Positions 25,965 through 34,742 of a stretch of 64,000 nucleotides of DNA are shown here, piece after piece. The notes beneath the pieces were generated by a model, which was not told the DNA's origin, made no database searches, and saw nothing but the letters and a program-made list of their open reading frames with translations. Each line of letters opens with the position of its first letter. The stretch's first letter is position 1. Source of the DNA: an uncultured Phycisphaerae bacterium. GTDB taxonomy: Bacteria; Planctomycetota; Phycisphaerae; Sedimentisphaerales; Anaerohalosphaeraceae. A program made the position numbers and the translations under genes. The stretch spans positions 1-64,000 of the forward strand of contig CALEDR010000037.1 in the NCBI GenBank assembly GCA_937949545.1, read 5' to 3'.

Positions 25965-27116
25965 TTAATGGACAATTCGGTTTACGTGAGCGTGAATCAT
26001 TGTAAGGATTTCATAACAAATGGTATCCGCCAGTTCGGCCAGGGCATAGACCCCGCAGGGAGACAGGTGGTCATCATCGATCACCGTGACCATCTGACCG
26101 GTCTGGACATTGGGGACATCCGTGACGTCCACAATCAGCTGGTCCATACAGACCCTGCCGATGACGGGGATGAAGCGGTCGCCCAGTTTCATTACGGCTT
26201 TGTTGGAGAAAGCCCGGCGGTATCCGTCGGCATATCCGAGCGGGACGATGGCCGCCAGGGTATCGCGTTTGGCCCGGAAGGACCTGCCGTATCCGACGGA
26301 TTCTCCGGCTTTGATTGTTTTAATCAGCGTCAGCGGGGCCTGGAGTTTCAGGACAGGCTTCAAGGGGATAGGGGGGCGGTCCATCGGTCTGGAATAATAT
26401 CCGTACATCGAGATGCCGCATCGCACCATGTTGTAATGAGCCGGAGGCATTTTGAGCGTGGCGGCGCTGTTGCAGGAATGGATGAGCAAATCCGGGCGGT
26501 CTTTGAGATGATGTTTCTGCAAGAATGCTTCGAAGCGTCTGTACTGCTCCCAGGCGAAGCTGATGTCATCCTCGTCTGCGGTTGCATAATGAGTGAAGAC
26601 CCCCGTCAGCCGAAGCATCGTCTGGCTGCGCAGCCGGGTCAGGAGGACGGCGGCTTCTTCCGGGGGCATTCCACACCGTCCCATACCGGTTTCGATATTC
26701 AGATGGACGGGCAGAATGCGGTCTGTGCCGGCCAGGGCTTTTCCCGCCCAGTCGAGTCCTTCCAGAGAGGCCAGGACACAGTGAAATCCGGCGGCGGCAC
26801 AGGCGCGGATTTGCTCGGCGGGCTGGGCGGGATGAATCGGTTCGAGAATCAGGATCGACTGGCGATGGACCAGAGGCCGGATATGCAGGGCTTCATAAAA
26901 GGTGGCGACGGCGAAAAAATCGACCGGGCTGTTTTTAAGAATATTGATCACCTCGCGGATGCCGTGGCCGTAGGCGTTGGCCTTTACAACGGCACAAAAG
27001 CGGGTCGTCGGCGCACACAGCCCCCGCAGAGCCCTGACGTTGTCCAGCAGCCGCTCGGAATAGAGATGGGCCTGCAGGTCCGGACGAATAAACGACTGGT
27101 CTCGGTACACCTTCAT
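25965..27116 (-). CDS. alr: Alanine racemase
   Basis: 383 residues; PLP enzyme making D-alanine for peptidoglycan. The PLP lysine is Lys45 in CAVVKANAYGHG. The second catalytic residue, Tyr in SVGYGRSFRAKRD, lies in the C-terminal beta domain, followed by AAIVPLGYADGYRRAF and GRVCMDQLIVDVTD. HLNIETGMGRCGM and GVFTHYATADEDD are family blocks. Its ATG overlaps the stop of the GT2 gene (ATGA), so it is translated in the operon. Full length. Confidence 0.95.
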   Translation of the reverse strand: MKVYRDQSFIRPDLQAHLYSERLLDNVRALRGLCAPTTRFCAVVKANAYGHGIREVINILKNSPVDFFAVATFYEALHIRPLVHRQSILILEPIHPAQPAEQIRACAAAGFHCVLASLEGLDWAGKALAGTDRILPVHLNIETGMGRCGMPPEEAAVLLTRLRSQTMLRLTGVFTHYATADEDDISFAWEQYRRFEAFLQKHHLKDRPDLLIHSCNSAATLKMPPAHYNMVRCGISMYGYYSRPMDRPPIPLKPVLKLQAPLTLIKTIKAGESVGYGRSFRAKRDTLAAIVPLGYADGYRRAFSNKAVMKLGDRFIPVIGRVCMDQLIVDVTDVPNVQTGQMVTVIDDDHLSPCGVYALAELADTICYEILTMIHAHVNRIVH

Positions 27117-27850
27117 GGCTGTTGTTTTAGGATGGTTTTTCGGAGTTTGAATAATTCATAAAAGGCCCTGGCAATGACCCGCAGTTTCGCGCCGGTGGCT
27201 TTTCCGGCCCGCCGGGGATAGTGGTGCACGCCCGCCTGCGTAATGGTATATCCTTTTCGAACGGCTCTGGCAAGCACTTCCGTGTCGATCAGGGCACCGG
27301 TGCTGACCAAAGGCATCCCGTCGAAGATTTTTCGTTTGTAGAGCTTGAAAGAGCAGTCAATGTCCTTCAGTTTCAAACGAAAGAGCAGGCAGACCAGACG
27401 GGTCCAGGCGAACCCGTTGAAGCGGCGAATCCACCCTTCCTGACGGTTCATACGATAGCAGCTGACGATGTCGTATTGTTCCATGAGGGGCAAAAGCGGA
27501 GGCAGTTCATTCAGGTTGAACTGGCGGTCACCGTCGGTGTAGAAGACCAGCTCTTTGGAGGCGGCGCGGAAGCCGCTTTGAAGGGCGGCGCCGTATCCTT
27601 TGTTGACGGGATGATGAATGACCCGGATGCGAGGATTGCCGGCGGCCAAGGCATCCGCCAGAGCCCCGGTGCCGTCTGTACTGCCGTCATCGACGATGAT
27701 AATCTCATAGTCCAGCCCCATTTTGTCCAGCACCTGAACGGCCTGCTGAACCAGCGGCTCAAGGTTTTCCCGCTCATTGAAGCAGGGGAAAAACACGCTG
27801 ATGGAGCGGAACGAAGAGACGGCGGAGGATGGAGTGGATTTAGTACTCAT
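27113..27850 (-). CDS. Family 2 glycosyltransferase, dolichyl/polyprenyl-phosphate sugar transferase-like
   Basis: 245 residues, GT-A fold. ISVFFPCFNERENLEPLV opens the domain; IIIVDDGSTDGTG binds the nucleotide; the metal site is VFYTDGDRQFNLNEL. Family resemblance is to DPM1/ArnC-type enzymes that transfer a sugar from a nucleotide to polyprenyl phosphate, but there is no C-terminal membrane helix. It is two bases from the large GT-C-like membrane protein gene, which could use such a lipid-linked sugar. Start at GTG/ATG 27850 follows the preceding stop closely; it overlaps alr by 4 bases. Confidence 0.88.
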   Translation of the reverse strand: MSTKSTPSSAVSSFRSISVFFPCFNERENLEPLVQQAVQVLDKMGLDYEIIIVDDGSTDGTGALADALAAGNPRIRVIHHPVNKGYGAALQSGFRAASKELVFYTDGDRQFNLNELPPLLPLMEQYDIVSCYRMNRQEGWIRRFNGFAWTRLVCLLFRLKLKDIDCSFKLYKRKIFDGMPLVSTGALIDTEVLARAVRKGYTITQAGVHHYPRRAGKATGAKLRVIARAFYELFKLRKTILKQQP

Positions 27851-27851
27851 A

Positions 27852-30611
27852 TTACCAGACTGCCTGTTTCATGAATCGATCGGTTTCTTTTCGGAATTCC
27901 TGGAGGAGCTGCTGGTAGCGGCTTCGCTGTTCGGGTTCGGTTTTGGCCAAATAGTCAGCGGCAAATCCGGCGACGGTGAGAAGTTCCGCGAAGCCGGCCT
28001 GTCGGCTTAATTCGTCCCGGCGGCGACAGACATCTTCGAAAAACTCTTTGATGATTTGTCTGCCCTGTTCGCGGAAAGGGGGCCACTGCATAGCATTTTG
28101 AAGGACCATATAAGAAGAGGCGCAAGGCCGCAGCCGGAATCCTCGTAGAGCGTGTTCGGTCATTTGCGGCAGATAAGGGGTATTTTGGGTCTCTAAAATC
28201 AGCATCGCAGTGCTCAAATGTCGGGACAGTTCATCGGGAAAGAAGGCCTTTTGAGCAAGGATGGCCTCAGCCAATTGTTTTCCCTGTGGGGATTGGATGT
28301 CCGCCACGAGCTGCTGGCAGGTGTCCAGATAAACGGTTTTCCACTCGGGAGAACGGAGGATTGCCTGCATAAAGACGGTGGGGGCCTGATGGGTCGGCAT
28401 GGAGATAATCCAGACGTCGTTTTTCCGCAGTTCCCGGCTGATCCATTCCCCGATGGAAGCGTAGTTGAGATTTTGCCCGCCGCTTCTGACAGCGTCCGGA
28501 CCGCCGGAAAAAATCAGCTGCCAGTATTCGTATTTGTCGTGGTTATAAGCCGCCTGAGCCCGGCCGTCCATAAAGAGCTGAAGGGGGATGCGTCCGGTTT
28601 TTTCATCGGGTTTTTGCCCGAATGCAAGGGCACCGCCTTCGGTCCAATAGTTGAACATTCGTCCCTGCAGGTGATTGCCGTTGATGAAGTCGCAGACTTC
28701 GAAGGGTTTGATGTTGGAGGCCGTCATCCGCATGAACAGGGAATTGCGGACAGGGTCATTGGGCCAGGGGTCAAGGTAGATGCGCTTATACACAAGCCCC
28801 CAGTAAAACGTCAGTCCAATCAGGACGAAGGTGAGGGCCGCCCATCCTGCCGTACGGATTTTCGGCTGCTGCAAGGCCGCCCAAAATGCCTTTTTCCTGA
28901 AAAGACGGTTCATTTTTCTTCCGATTTGAGAGAGCAGCTGAGCAGCAAATGGGCAGACGCCCGGACCTGCTACGGCAATGAAGCGGCGTGACTGGACGGC
29001 CATATACAGGGTCAGTGCTGCCAGTGTCCAAAGTGCCAGGTCAATCTGAAAAGATTCAGGTTCTGGTGTTTGGGAGGTTTTGGAATGGGATTTTGAGAGA
29101 ACAGCTTGACGGGGGGAGAAAAGATGGACAGCCAGCCAGATGAGGAAAAGAACGGCAGTCAGAATACAGAGAACGGCGAAGGCCTCTTCATCGCCGACCG
29201 GATTCGGGGAGGTGCGGGTTTTGTCCAGCCAGTCGAAGGCCGGACGCCATTCGTTGACCTGCCGCCACGATTCGGCATGCTTGCTGATGCTGATTTCGAA
29301 GGTGTGGGTCAGATTGGTTAACCGGAAGGGGTTCAGCAGCAGCATGGCAAGGAAGGAAACGGCGGAAGCCGCGGCGGTTTCAACAATTTTCGGGATAGGC
29401 AGAAGCACCAAAAGATTTTTCTTCCAGGCCGTCAGCCAGACAAACAGGATACCGATGAGAAAGACAAAAAGGTATCGCGTCTGAGAGGATTGGACAAAGA
29501 AGCGAAACCGTTCATGGTAAACGGGGGTGATTCGGTCGTAAGGAACCTGAATCTGCAGCCGCAGAAACAGGACAAAAAAGACCGTCAGCGTGCTGAGGGT
29601 GAAAAACAGATAAAAACCCCCCTTCAGAGCGGGAGGCAGAAAAAGCGAACCGATTGCGAGGATGGACAGAGTCAGCAGAAAGACGACATAACCATTCTGA
29701 AAAAAGGAGGGTGTCTGCACAGTCAGACGGTTGGCGCCGGCGATGAGTGCGTAGTCTTCATGGGTGAGGAACTGGTGGCTGAGCAGGTAAAGAACCCACC
29801 AAAGACCGATGAAGCCGAGTGCGAAACTCCACTTTTTTGGAAGGGTTCCCAGCAGGTGGATTCCGAGAAACGGTACGAGCATGACATAGACGTAAATATA
29901 CCCGCCGTGGACATTGGCCCAGAAGACCACCAAAGGAACCAGCAGCCAAATATAATGAATGCTGCGATAGACAGCCAGAGCCAGAATAAGAAAGAAGACA
30001 GGGGTGAGGAAATTCGAAAAACCTGCCGGACGGATGTCAAAAAAGGAGCGTCCGACGACCAGACCGAAACAGGCGGCCGAAAGAGACAAAAAGGGTCCGA
30101 CTCCTAAAATCCGAGCCGCACCGTACACGGCAAAGGCCGTCAGGATGTACAGGGCGAATTTCCAGTACACCAGCCAGTTGTATTCATAAGTTCCCGGGGG
30201 AGCAGAAAAGGTTACCAGTTTATAAAAAAGCAGATGGGTGAGCCAGTTCTGGTTAATCCAGCCGGTAGGGTGCCATTTTTGAATGGTTTCGAGAGAGAAG
30301 GGTTTGCAGAGGATTTGCGCCCATCGCGGCCATTTTTGAATGTCCTCCGCTGTCGGACCGGCCGGATGGGAGTTGAAACTGAACGGTTCGACGGTATCGA
30401 CACCGTGTTCGGCAAAGTGTCTTCCGCAGGCCAGAGCAACCCACGTGTCGCCTGCGGCGACCATGTGCGTGGCGCTGTAAATACCAAAAACAATCAGCCC
30501 CAACCCCACAACGGCGGTTATCCAGAGGCGCATCCAGACAGGCGTTTTTGCCTCTGTGAACAGTTTTGTCTGTTCAGTATGAATGGGACGGGTTTCCTTT
30601 ATGAAAGCCAT
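27852..30611 (-). CDS. Polytopic membrane protein, GT-C glycosyltransferase-like
   Basis: 919 residues. A first membrane helix at about 29-49 is followed by a large periplasmic loop with AAGDTWVALACGRHFAEHG (an early Asp, as in GT-C enzymes) and GWINQNWLTHLLFYKL. About a dozen further hydrophobic segments reach residue 590; the remaining 330 residues are extracytoplasmic. In that tail, FINGNHLQGRMFNYWTEGGA then PLQLFMDGRAQAAYNHDKYE matches the block seen after the membrane part of many planctomycete GT-C-type proteins. Probable role: transfer of a polyprenyl-linked sugar, working with the GT2 encoded next to it. The ATG lies inside the last codons of the aminotransferase gene (13-base overlap). 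Catalysis is not proven. Confidence 0.7.
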   Translation of the reverse strand: MAFIKETRPIHTEQTKLFTEAKTPVWMRLWITAVVGLGLIVFGIYSATHMVAAGDTWVALACGRHFAEHGVDTVEPFSFNSHPAGPTAEDIQKWPRWAQILCKPFSLETIQKWHPTGWINQNWLTHLLFYKLVTFSAPPGTYEYNWLVYWKFALYILTAFAVYGAARILGVGPFLSLSAACFGLVVGRSFFDIRPAGFSNFLTPVFFLILALAVYRSIHYIWLLVPLVVFWANVHGGYIYVYVMLVPFLGIHLLGTLPKKWSFALGFIGLWWVLYLLSHQFLTHEDYALIAGANRLTVQTPSFFQNGYVVFLLTLSILAIGSLFLPPALKGGFYLFFTLSTLTVFFVLFLRLQIQVPYDRITPVYHERFRFFVQSSQTRYLFVFLIGILFVWLTAWKKNLLVLLPIPKIVETAAASAVSFLAMLLLNPFRLTNLTHTFEISISKHAESWRQVNEWRPAFDWLDKTRTSPNPVGDEEAFAVLCILTAVLFLIWLAVHLFSPRQAVLSKSHSKTSQTPEPESFQIDLALWTLAALTLYMAVQSRRFIAVAGPGVCPFAAQLLSQIGRKMNRLFRKKAFWAALQQPKIRTAGWAALTFVLIGLTFYWGLVYKRIYLDPWPNDPVRNSLFMRMTASNIKPFEVCDFINGNHLQGRMFNYWTEGGALAFGQKPDEKTGRIPLQLFMDGRAQAAYNHDKYEYWQLIFSGGPDAVRSGGQNLNYASIGEWISRELRKNDVWIISMPTHQAPTVFMQAILRSPEWKTVYLDTCQQLVADIQSPQGKQLAEAILAQKAFFPDELSRHLSTAMLILETQNTPYLPQMTEHALRGFRLRPCASSYMVLQNAMQWPPFREQGRQIIKEFFEDVCRRRDELSRQAGFAELLTVAGFAADYLAKTEPEQRSRYQQLLQEFRKETDRFMKQAVW

Positions 30612-31783
30612 TCCCGAATCCGGTTCATTCCTTTTTCAATCTGTTCGAGGGAACAGGCAAAGCTGAGCCGAATATTTTTCGGGGCCCCAAAGGGACCTCC
30701 CGGAACGACGGCAACTAATTTTTGTTCGAGAAGCGCCTTGGCGAAATCCATGCTGTCTTTGATGAGTGTTCCGCCGATGGTTCGCCCGTAGTGGGCCGAA
30801 ACGTCCGGGAAGCAGTAAAAAGCTCCCTGAGCCGGTACGCAGCACACACCGGGGATTGCATTGAGCCGTTCGGTCATCAGTTTTCCACGCTTTTCGAACT
30901 CCTGCCGCATCTTTTCCACAACTCCGGAGGTGTCTTTGAGGGCGGCGATTGCGGCATATTGCGTAAACGTAACAGCGTTGGAGGTCATATGGTCCTGAAG
31001 ACGCGACATGGCCTTGATGACGTCCAGCGGTCCTGCCGTATAACCCAGACGCCAGCCGGTCATCGAGTAGGATTTGCTCAACCCGTTGATGGTCAGGGTT
31101 CTGTTGTACGCGTCCTGACTGAGAGAGGCGAAACTGACGAAACGCATATTTCCATAGACCAAACGTTCATAAATCTCGTCTGACAGGACGATTACGTTTG
31201 TTCCCTCGAGGACTTTTGCCAGAGCTTTCAGTTCGTCCGGGGTGTAGCAAAACCCGCCCGGATTATTGGGCGAATTGAGAATCAGCATGGCGGTTTTGGG
31301 AGTCATGGCGGATTTCAGCTGGGGGGGAGTGATTTTGTATTCCGTTTTGGCGGTGGTTTCGAGGATGACGGGTTTGGCACCGGCCAGCTGAATCGCTTCC
31401 GGATAGGTTACCCAATAGGGAGCGGGCAGGAGCACTTCATCGCCGGGGTCTAAAACGGCCTGCATGGCCATATAGACGGAGTGTTTGGCTCCGAGATTCA
31501 CAATAATTTGTTCGGGGGCATATTGAAGGTTGTTTTCTTTCAACAGTTTGTCGGCAATTGCCTTGCGCAGCTCCAGAATGCCTGCAGCAGGGGTGTATTT
31601 GGTTTGCCCTTTTCTGAGGGATTCGACAGCGGCGTCTTTGATAAATTGAGGGGTGTCAAAATCCGGTTCTCCTGCACCGAAACTAAGGACATCCAGTCCT
31701 TGCGCTTTCATCTCTTTGGCCCGCGAGGTGACTGCGAGTGTCGCAGACGGGGCAACAGCCTGTGCCCGCAAAGAAATTTTCAT
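30599..31783 (-). CDS. Aspartate aminotransferase-like class I PLP enzyme
   Basis: 394 residues. Family blocks: LSFGAGEPDFDTPQFI, YTPAAGILELRKAIADKLL, LILNSPNNPGGFCYTPDEL, VIVLSDEIYERLVYG and the PLP lysine in TINGLSKSYSMTGWRLGY. RLSFACSLEQIEKGMNRI closes the fold with the carboxylate-binding Arg. This is the Ib subgroup common in thermophiles and planctomycetes; aspartate/oxaloacetate is the most likely pair, but aromatic or prephenate activity cannot be excluded. AAAGGA precedes the ATG and a good promoter lies 50 bases upstream, so it heads the operon that runs to 23992. Confidence 0.92.
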   Translation of the reverse strand: MKISLRAQAVAPSATLAVTSRAKEMKAQGLDVLSFGAGEPDFDTPQFIKDAAVESLRKGQTKYTPAAGILELRKAIADKLLKENNLQYAPEQIIVNLGAKHSVYMAMQAVLDPGDEVLLPAPYWVTYPEAIQLAGAKPVILETTAKTEYKITPPQLKSAMTPKTAMLILNSPNNPGGFCYTPDELKALAKVLEGTNVIVLSDEIYERLVYGNMRFVSFASLSQDAYNRTLTINGLSKSYSMTGWRLGYTAGPLDVIKAMSRLQDHMTSNAVTFTQYAAIAALKDTSGVVEKMRQEFEKRGKLMTERLNAIPGVCCVPAQGAFYCFPDVSAHYGRTIGGTLIKDSMDFAKALLEQKLVAVVPGGPFGAPKNIRLSFACSLEQIEKGMNRIREWLS

Positions 31784-31832
31784 ACAAGTTATCCTTTCGA
31801 ATCTATGAAATTCAGATGCAAAACAGGAGGTA

Positions 31833-31861
31833 TTAAACTTACAAATACTCGGAAGGTCAAG
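31833..31861 (-). promoter_or_regulatory. Sigma-70 promoter of the aminotransferase-alr operon
   Basis: Minus strand: TTGACC (31861-31856), 17-base spacer and TTTAAT (31838-31833). Confidence 0.6.
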
Positions 31862-31977
31862 AAAAACCGAGTCGGTGGTTAATTCATTTGTCAGAGCATT
31901 TCAAGTGTATGTAGGCAGATTATGTCTGTTATATCTTTTGAAAAAATCATTTTGCCGTCCGTAAGGATTGAATTCTT

Positions 31978-32487
31978 CTATTTGCCTTCTTCGCTTTCTA
32001 CGACAGCTGTTCGTGGTTGTCGGGCCATAGCGACGGTGCCGGTCCGGACAAGGTTTTTGATGCCGTAAGGACGGCAGGCTTCGATAAAGGCCTCGATTTT
32101 GTTTTCGGGGCCGGCCACTTCGACCATGACGAATTTGGAGCCGATGTCCACAACCTTTCCCTGAAACATCTCCACCAAAGCGAGGATTTCCGGGCGTTTT
32201 TCAGGCGGGCAGGCGACGCTGATGAGCATCAGGTCTCTGGCGACGACATCCATACCGGCAAAATCCTGGACTTTGACGACGGTGACGATTTTGGCCAGCT
32301 GCTTGCGGACCTGTTCAACGACGCGGTCATCGCCGATGACGACAATGGTCATTCGCGACAGGGAGGGGTCATCGGTTCGGCCGACAGCGAGAGAATCAAT
32401 ATTGAAAGCCCGTGCGGCGAACATTCCCGCCACGTGGGCCAGAACACCGGGTTTATTCTGAACTAAAGCGCTGAGAATATGTTTCAT
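31978..32487 (-). CDS. ilvN: Acetolactate synthase small (regulatory) subunit
   Basis: 169 residues. N-terminal ACT domain HILSALVQNKPGVLAHVAGM with FNIDSLAVGRTDDPSLSRMT; second ferredoxin-like domain PYGIKNLVRTGTVAMAR at the end. The subunit binds branched-chain amino acids and stimulates the catalytic subunit encoded 40 bases upstream. Length and blocks match the family. AAAGGAT lies just ahead of the ATG. Confidence 0.95.
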   Translation of the reverse strand: MKHILSALVQNKPGVLAHVAGMFAARAFNIDSLAVGRTDDPSLSRMTIVVIGDDRVVEQVRKQLAKIVTVVKVQDFAGMDVVARDLMLISVACPPEKRPEILALVEMFQGKVVDIGSKFVMVEVAGPENKIEAFIEACRPYGIKNLVRTGTVAMARQPRTAVVESEEGK

Positions 32488-32527
32488 TGTTCATCCTTTC
32501 CTGTGAGAAGACGACTGGTTTCGGTTT

Positions 32528-34243
32528 TCAGGCCATTTCGAAGATATCGAGACCGTCCATTTCGTGGAGAGATTTGCCGGCGGGGACCATGGGCCAGACG
32601 TTTTCCTCCGGGTCCACACGGAAATCGGCCACACAGGGTCTTTTTTCTGCGAGCATGGCTTTGATGACGGCCGGGACGTCCTCTTTCTTCTCGGCGCGGA
32701 GTCCGACGGCCCCGAAGGCCTCGGCGAGCCGGGCGAAATCGGGACTCTTGAGGGAGCTGCAGGAATAGCGTTTGCCGTAGAAAAGTTCCTGCCACTGGCG
32801 AACCATCCCCATGTAGCCGTTGTTGATCAGGCAGACTTTGACAGGCAGCTCATACATGACGGCGGTGGACAGTTCAGTGAGGGTCATATTGAAGCTGCTG
32901 TCTCCGTCGATGTCGATGACGAGGGTGTCGGGGTTGGCAATCTGGGCGCCGATGGCGGCCGGCAGACCGAAGCCCATAGTGCCCAGGCCGCCGGAGGTGA
33001 TAAACTGACGCGGCCGGTTGAAACGGTAGAACTGGGCCGTCCACATCTGATGCTGTCCGACGCCGGTGGTGATAATCGCCTGTCCCTGGGTCTGTTTCCA
33101 GAGTTCTTCGATGACATACTGGGGTTTGATGGTTTTGGCATTCTGATCATACCGGAGCGGATGGCGTTTTTTCCACTCGGCGATTTGGTCAAACCATTCT
33201 TTTCGTTCTTTGTACTCAACCAGTTCGAGCATTTCCGTCAAAACGTGTCGGGCATTTCCGACAACGGGAATATCGGCCGGGACGTTTTTGGAGATGCTGG
33301 ACGGGTCCAGGTCGATATGGATGACCCGGGCGTGCGGGGCAAACGCCTTGAGTTTTCCGGTGACGCGGTCATCGAAGCGGGCTCCCACGCAGACAAGCAG
33401 GTCGCAGTTCTGCACGGCGAAGTTGGCATAGGCGGCACCGTGCATGCCGAGCATATTGAGCGACAGCGGGTCATTCTGGTCAAAGGCCCCCAGCCCCATC
33501 AGGGTCATTGTGACGGGGATATTAGCCTTTTTGGCCAGTTTCCGCAGGGGCTCGGAGGCGTTGCCGCTGATGACGCCGCCGCCGACATACAGGACCGGTC
33601 TCTGGGAGCTGTTGATTGCCTCTGCGGCCGCTGTAATTTGGCGGGCATGTCCCCGCTCGCGAATGCGATAGCCCGGCAGTTCAATCGGCTGGGGTGGCGT
33701 AACCGGCACCTGGGCGATCTGCATATCGACGGGAATGTCAATCAGGACCGGGCCCGGTCTGCCGGTGGAGGCAATAAAGAAGGCCTCGCGGATAGTCTGG
33801 GCCAGTTCGTTGGGGTTTTTGACGATAACATTGTGTTTGGTGATCGGCCGCGTAATGCCGGTTGTGTCGGCTTCCTGAAATGCATCATTGCCGATCAGTT
33901 CCGTACGGACTTGTCCGGTTAAGGCCACCAGGGGAACGGAGTCCATCATTGCAGTGGCCAGGCCGGTAGTCAGATTGGTGGCACCCGGACCGGATGTAGC
34001 AATCACGACGCCGACCTTTCCTGTGGAGCGGGCGTAAGCGTCGGCCATATGGCAGCCGCCTTGTTCGTGCCGGGGGATGACGACCCGAATGGGGGAATCG
34101 TACAGTTTATCAAACAGCGGCAGCACGACACCGCCGAGGTATCCGAAGAGCACTTCCACGCCGTGCTCCAGCAGGGTATCGACAATAATCTGACTGCCTG
34201 GTTTTGTCTGAACGGCTGTTTTTTCGGTCGTATTGGCTGTCAT
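32528..34243 (-). CDS. ilvB: Acetolactate synthase large (catalytic) subunit
   Basis: 571 residues; TPP/FAD enzyme condensing pyruvate to acetolactate (valine/leucine) or with 2-ketobutyrate (isoleucine). N-terminal TPP domain: VEVLFGYLGGVVLPLFDKL with the catalytic Glu region, TSGPGATNLTTGLATAMMDS; middle FAD-type domain LVCVGARFDDRVTGKL; C-terminal TPP site VIDIDGDSSFNMTLTELS with LINNGYMGMVRQWQ. GGAGTTTCC lies before the ATG. It sits with ilvN in a two-gene operon behind a 340-base leader. Confidence 0.96.
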   Translation of the reverse strand: MTANTTEKTAVQTKPGSQIIVDTLLEHGVEVLFGYLGGVVLPLFDKLYDSPIRVVIPRHEQGGCHMADAYARSTGKVGVVIATSGPGATNLTTGLATAMMDSVPLVALTGQVRTELIGNDAFQEADTTGITRPITKHNVIVKNPNELAQTIREAFFIASTGRPGPVLIDIPVDMQIAQVPVTPPQPIELPGYRIRERGHARQITAAAEAINSSQRPVLYVGGGVISGNASEPLRKLAKKANIPVTMTLMGLGAFDQNDPLSLNMLGMHGAAYANFAVQNCDLLVCVGARFDDRVTGKLKAFAPHARVIHIDLDPSSISKNVPADIPVVGNARHVLTEMLELVEYKERKEWFDQIAEWKKRHPLRYDQNAKTIKPQYVIEELWKQTQGQAIITTGVGQHQMWTAQFYRFNRPRQFITSGGLGTMGFGLPAAIGAQIANPDTLVIDIDGDSSFNMTLTELSTAVMYELPVKVCLINNGYMGMVRQWQELFYGKRYSCSSLKSPDFARLAEAFGAVGLRAEKKEDVPAVIKAMLAEKRPCVADFRVDPEENVWPMVPAGKSLHEMDGLDIFEMA

Positions 34244-34583
34244 TGGAAACTCCTGTAATGAGAAGATTATCAGCTGAAAGATTTTTCCTGCGGCCGAAGG
34301 ACTATTGAGCGCAAGATACGAAACGGAAATGGATTGGATTTTGAAATACCGAGGGAGATGCGGCTGTGCCGAAATGAGAAGTTTGTGTGTTCATAGATTT
34401 TCTCCTGATAAACATTTCGTTATACCGATTTTTGCGGTTTTCGGAGGCCTCCACCATCTGCTTCCGCCGGCAAACCCCAAGTCTGTCCGGCTGATGCAAA
34501 CGGGTTTCACGCCCGCCGCAAAATCGTCACCACAACACCTTGTTGTGTTTCAGGATGTTCTGTTCGCTATGCGAAAGAACTGA
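34244..34583 (-). promoter_or_regulatory. Long untranslated leader of ilvBN, possible regulatory RNA
   Basis: Between a good promoter (34590-34618) and ilvB lie about 340 transcribed bases with several short complementary segments, for example CGGG..CCCG around 34512-34526 and the palindrome GGAGGCCTCC near 34445-34454, then a mini-ORF with a strong ribosome site. I do not recognise a known riboswitch, T-box or branched-chain leader peptide. The 499-base gap 34244-34742 otherwise holds only the divergent promoter for the BamD-like gene. Confidence 0.35.
34302..34391 (-). CDS. Candidate 29-residue leader ORF upstream of ilvB
   Basis: ATG at 34391 is preceded by CAGGAG seven bases away, one of the best ribosome sites in the window. 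The peptide begins MNTQTSHFGTAASPS and ends FRFVSCAQ. It lacks runs of Ile, Leu or Val codons, so it is not a classical branched-chain attenuator peptide, though it is rich in Phe (4) and Ser. It ends 58 bases before ilvB. It may be a real small protein, a translation-coupled leader, or chance. Confidence 0.3.
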   Translation of the reverse strand, partial: NTQTSHFGTAASPSVFQNPIHFRFVSCAQ

Positions 34584-34589
34584 CTTTTA

Positions 34590-34618
34590 ACCATACCTTT
34601 GTTTGCGGATTGAGTCAA
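34590..34618 (-). promoter_or_regulatory. Sigma-70 promoter of ilvBN
   Basis: Minus strand: TTGACT (34618-34613), 17-base spacer and TATGGT (34595-34590). Confidence 0.5.
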
Positions 34619-34660
34619 ACGGTATTTTCTTTTTTCGTCAAAAAGCCGTCTAAAGTTCGA

Positions 34661-34688
34661 TTGCAAGCGGCGATTTCGGCGATATAAT
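34661..34688 (+). promoter_or_regulatory. Sigma-70 promoter of the BamD-like/LptE/FtsH genes
   Basis: TTGCAA (34661-34666), 16-base spacer and TATAAT (34683-34688), 55 bases before the ATG at 34743. Confidence 0.6.
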
Positions 34689-34742
34689 GTCGAGTATCAG
34701 GACAGGTCCGGGAAGATAGCCTGCGGTTGGAAGGATTGTAAG

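Noticed and set aside
25968-27161. 397-codon plus-strand frame opposite alanine racemase
   Set aside because: Shadow of alr, which has both catalytic residues.
32564-33922. 452-codon plus-strand frame opposite ilvB
   Set aside because: Gly/Asp-rich shadow of a GC-rich gene; ilvB has all its catalytic motifs on the other strand.
34302-34391. Mini-ORF as a classical branched-chain attenuation peptide
   Set aside because: It lacks tandem Ile, Leu or Val codons; kept only as a candidate small ORF.
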